From: Bacillota bacterium
GTDB taxonomy: Bacteria; Bacillota; Bacilli; Bacillales_B; DSM-18226
Assembly: GCA_030705665.1 (NCBI GenBank)
Contig: JAUZQA010000033.1
Span: 1-14,088, forward strand
Direction of reading: 5' to 3'
Length of the DNA: 14,088 nucleotides
Under the pieces are notes generated by a model, which searched no databases, was not told the origin of the DNA, and worked only from the letters and a program-made list of their open reading frames with translations. The position numbers and the translations under genes are program-made. Every line of letters begins with the position of its first letter. Positions within the stretch are counted from its first letter, which is position 1. Below are positions 13,286 through 14,088 of the stretch, piece by piece.

Positions 13286-14088
13286 ATGAAAAAAATAGTA
13301 AAGTGGTTCATTTTGTTGGGCGGGGGCCTCTTGCTCATTCTCGTTATGCTGTTAATAAATTATGGTAGTACTTCGCACTCAGAATTGAAAGGAACCCTCC
13401 AGCAAAAAATTGCAGCCTATATGAATAAGGAAGCTGCTGAAATTCAGTTTAACGGGACAGTGCTTATTGCTAAAGATGGTAAAGTTCTTTTTCAGAAAGG
13501 ATATGGCTTTTCTGATTACAGCAAAGATGCCCTGAATCAAGTTGATACAGAGTATAGAATTGCTTCACTGACGAAATCCTTCACAGCTTTATCGATCTTG
13601 CAACTTGAAGCAGCAGGTAAATTAAAAACCTCTGACACGATCTCAAATTACTTTCCAGGATTTCGGAATGGAGAGAAAATTACGATACATGACTTATTAA
13701 CACATAGCTCGGGAGTAAAAAATCATTTTAGTTTGACTGATACAACCAAGCCAATTTCCATCACTGGCATTATTGATTTAATGAGTAAGCAGAATCTCTC
13801 TTTTTCCCCAGGAACAAAATATAGCTATTCGAATACTGGATACACCATTCTTGCCGGGATCATTGAAAAAGTGAGTGGTGAAAATTATGGAGATTATCTT
13901 AGAACACATATTTTTCGGATTGCGGGAATGAACCATACCTATTTAAATGAAGAGGATGCGGAAAAACTGGCGGACGGATTTCAGGATATGCGGATGGATG
14001 TGATGAAAGATGATGAAAGTCAGCTTGCGGGGTCAGGTGATATTATATCTACAGTTGGTGACTTGCAGAAATATAATAATGCTGTTCA
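13286..14088 (+). CDS. Membrane-anchored serine hydrolase of the beta-lactamase/PBP4* family (3' end outside window)
   Basis: The first 267 residues of a longer protein (family members are usually 350-450). Residues 8-25 are a hydrophobic N-terminal anchor after MKKIVKW, placing the enzyme outside the cell. The penicillin-binding fold is shown by the catalytic SxxK, Ser94-Leu-Thr-Lys97 in YRIASLTKSFTAL, by the second motif Tyr181-Ser-Asn183 in YSYSNTGYTILAGIIEKVSG, and by the conserved DLLTHSSGV and SGDIISTVGDLQKY blocks. Such proteins are D-Ala peptidases, esterases or related hydrolases of cell-wall or small substrates; family membership does not show resistance to beta-lactams. AAGGAGGA at 13268-13275 precedes the ATG by 10 bases. 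A strong ptsG terminator lies upstream, so it is transcribed separately. The third motif, near the C-terminus, is beyond the window. Confidence 0.9.
   Translation, partial: MKKIVKWFILLGGGLLLILVMLLINYGSTSHSELKGTLQQKIAAYMNKEAAEIQFNGTVLIAKDGKVLFQKGYGFSDYSKDALNQVDTEYRIASLTKSFTALSILQLEAAGKLKTSDTISNYFPGFRNGEKITIHDLLTHSSGVKNHFSLTDTTKPISITGIIDLMSKQNLSFSPGTKYSYSNTGYTILAGIIEKVSGENYGDYLRTHIFRIAGMNHTYLNEEDAEKLADGFQDMRMDVMKDDESQLAGSGDIISTVGDLQKYNNAV

Noticed and set aside
1..14088. Mobile elements, CRISPR arrays, toxin-antitoxin or defence genes
   Set aside because: I looked for transposase or integrase motifs, regularly spaced repeats and known defence domains in the translated genes and saw none; gene content is core metabolism and transport.

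Overview
The window looks like chromosomal DNA of a low-GC Gram-positive bacterium of the Bacillaceae (Bacillus, Neobacillus or a relative). The reasons are strong AGGAGG-type ribosome binding sites, sigma-A-like promoters, Rho-independent terminators, two guanine riboswitches and GlcT-type antitermination. GuaA, PbuG, GlcT, PtsG and MtlR also resemble their Bacillus subtilis counterparts as I remember them. I see no insertion sequence, phage gene, CRISPR array, tRNA or rRNA.

Layout. (1) 1-2333: end of a mannitol operon on the + strand: the C-terminal half of the activator MtlR (cut by the window edge), then mtlD and a strong terminator. (2) 2436-2765: a small DUF1540-type cysteine protein behind a leader hairpin. 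It converges on a minus-strand CPA2-type cation/proton antiporter (2766-4085), and the two share a bidirectional terminator. (3) 4316-5114: two small exported proteins, one with a PepSY domain and an acidic/His-rich tail, the other unrecognised. (4) 5156-5893: a tandem pair of FluC/CrcB fluoride channels. An unrecognised Cys-rich protein on the minus strand (5861-6286) overlaps the second channel gene tail to tail. (5) 6423-10005: a guanine-controlled block, guaA and then the purine permease pbuG, each with its own promoter, guanine-type aptamer and antiterminator/terminator switch. (6) 10093-13229: glcT and ptsG, with the GlcT RNA target (RAT) overlapping a terminator in the ptsG leader. (7) 13286-end: the start of a membrane-anchored beta-lactamase-fold serine hydrolase, cut by the window edge.

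How the genes work together. The window is rich in transcription attenuation. guaA makes GMP and pbuG imports guanine and hypoxanthine; both should be switched off when guanine is plentiful. Unphosphorylated GlcT should let polymerase read into ptsG when glucose is being taken up. MtlR carries its own PTS phosphorylation domains, so mannitol use is also tied to PTS flux. The two FluC channels probably form one heteromeric fluoride exporter.

I did not find clear evidence of a wholly new system. The items most worth a second look are: the guaA leader, where the antiterminator and a 21-bp terminator share one strand; the His-Asp pair in the antiporter where Asp-Asp or Asn-Asp is usual; the opposite charge bias of the two FluC proteins; and the unrecognised small proteins at 4699-5079 and 5861-6286.
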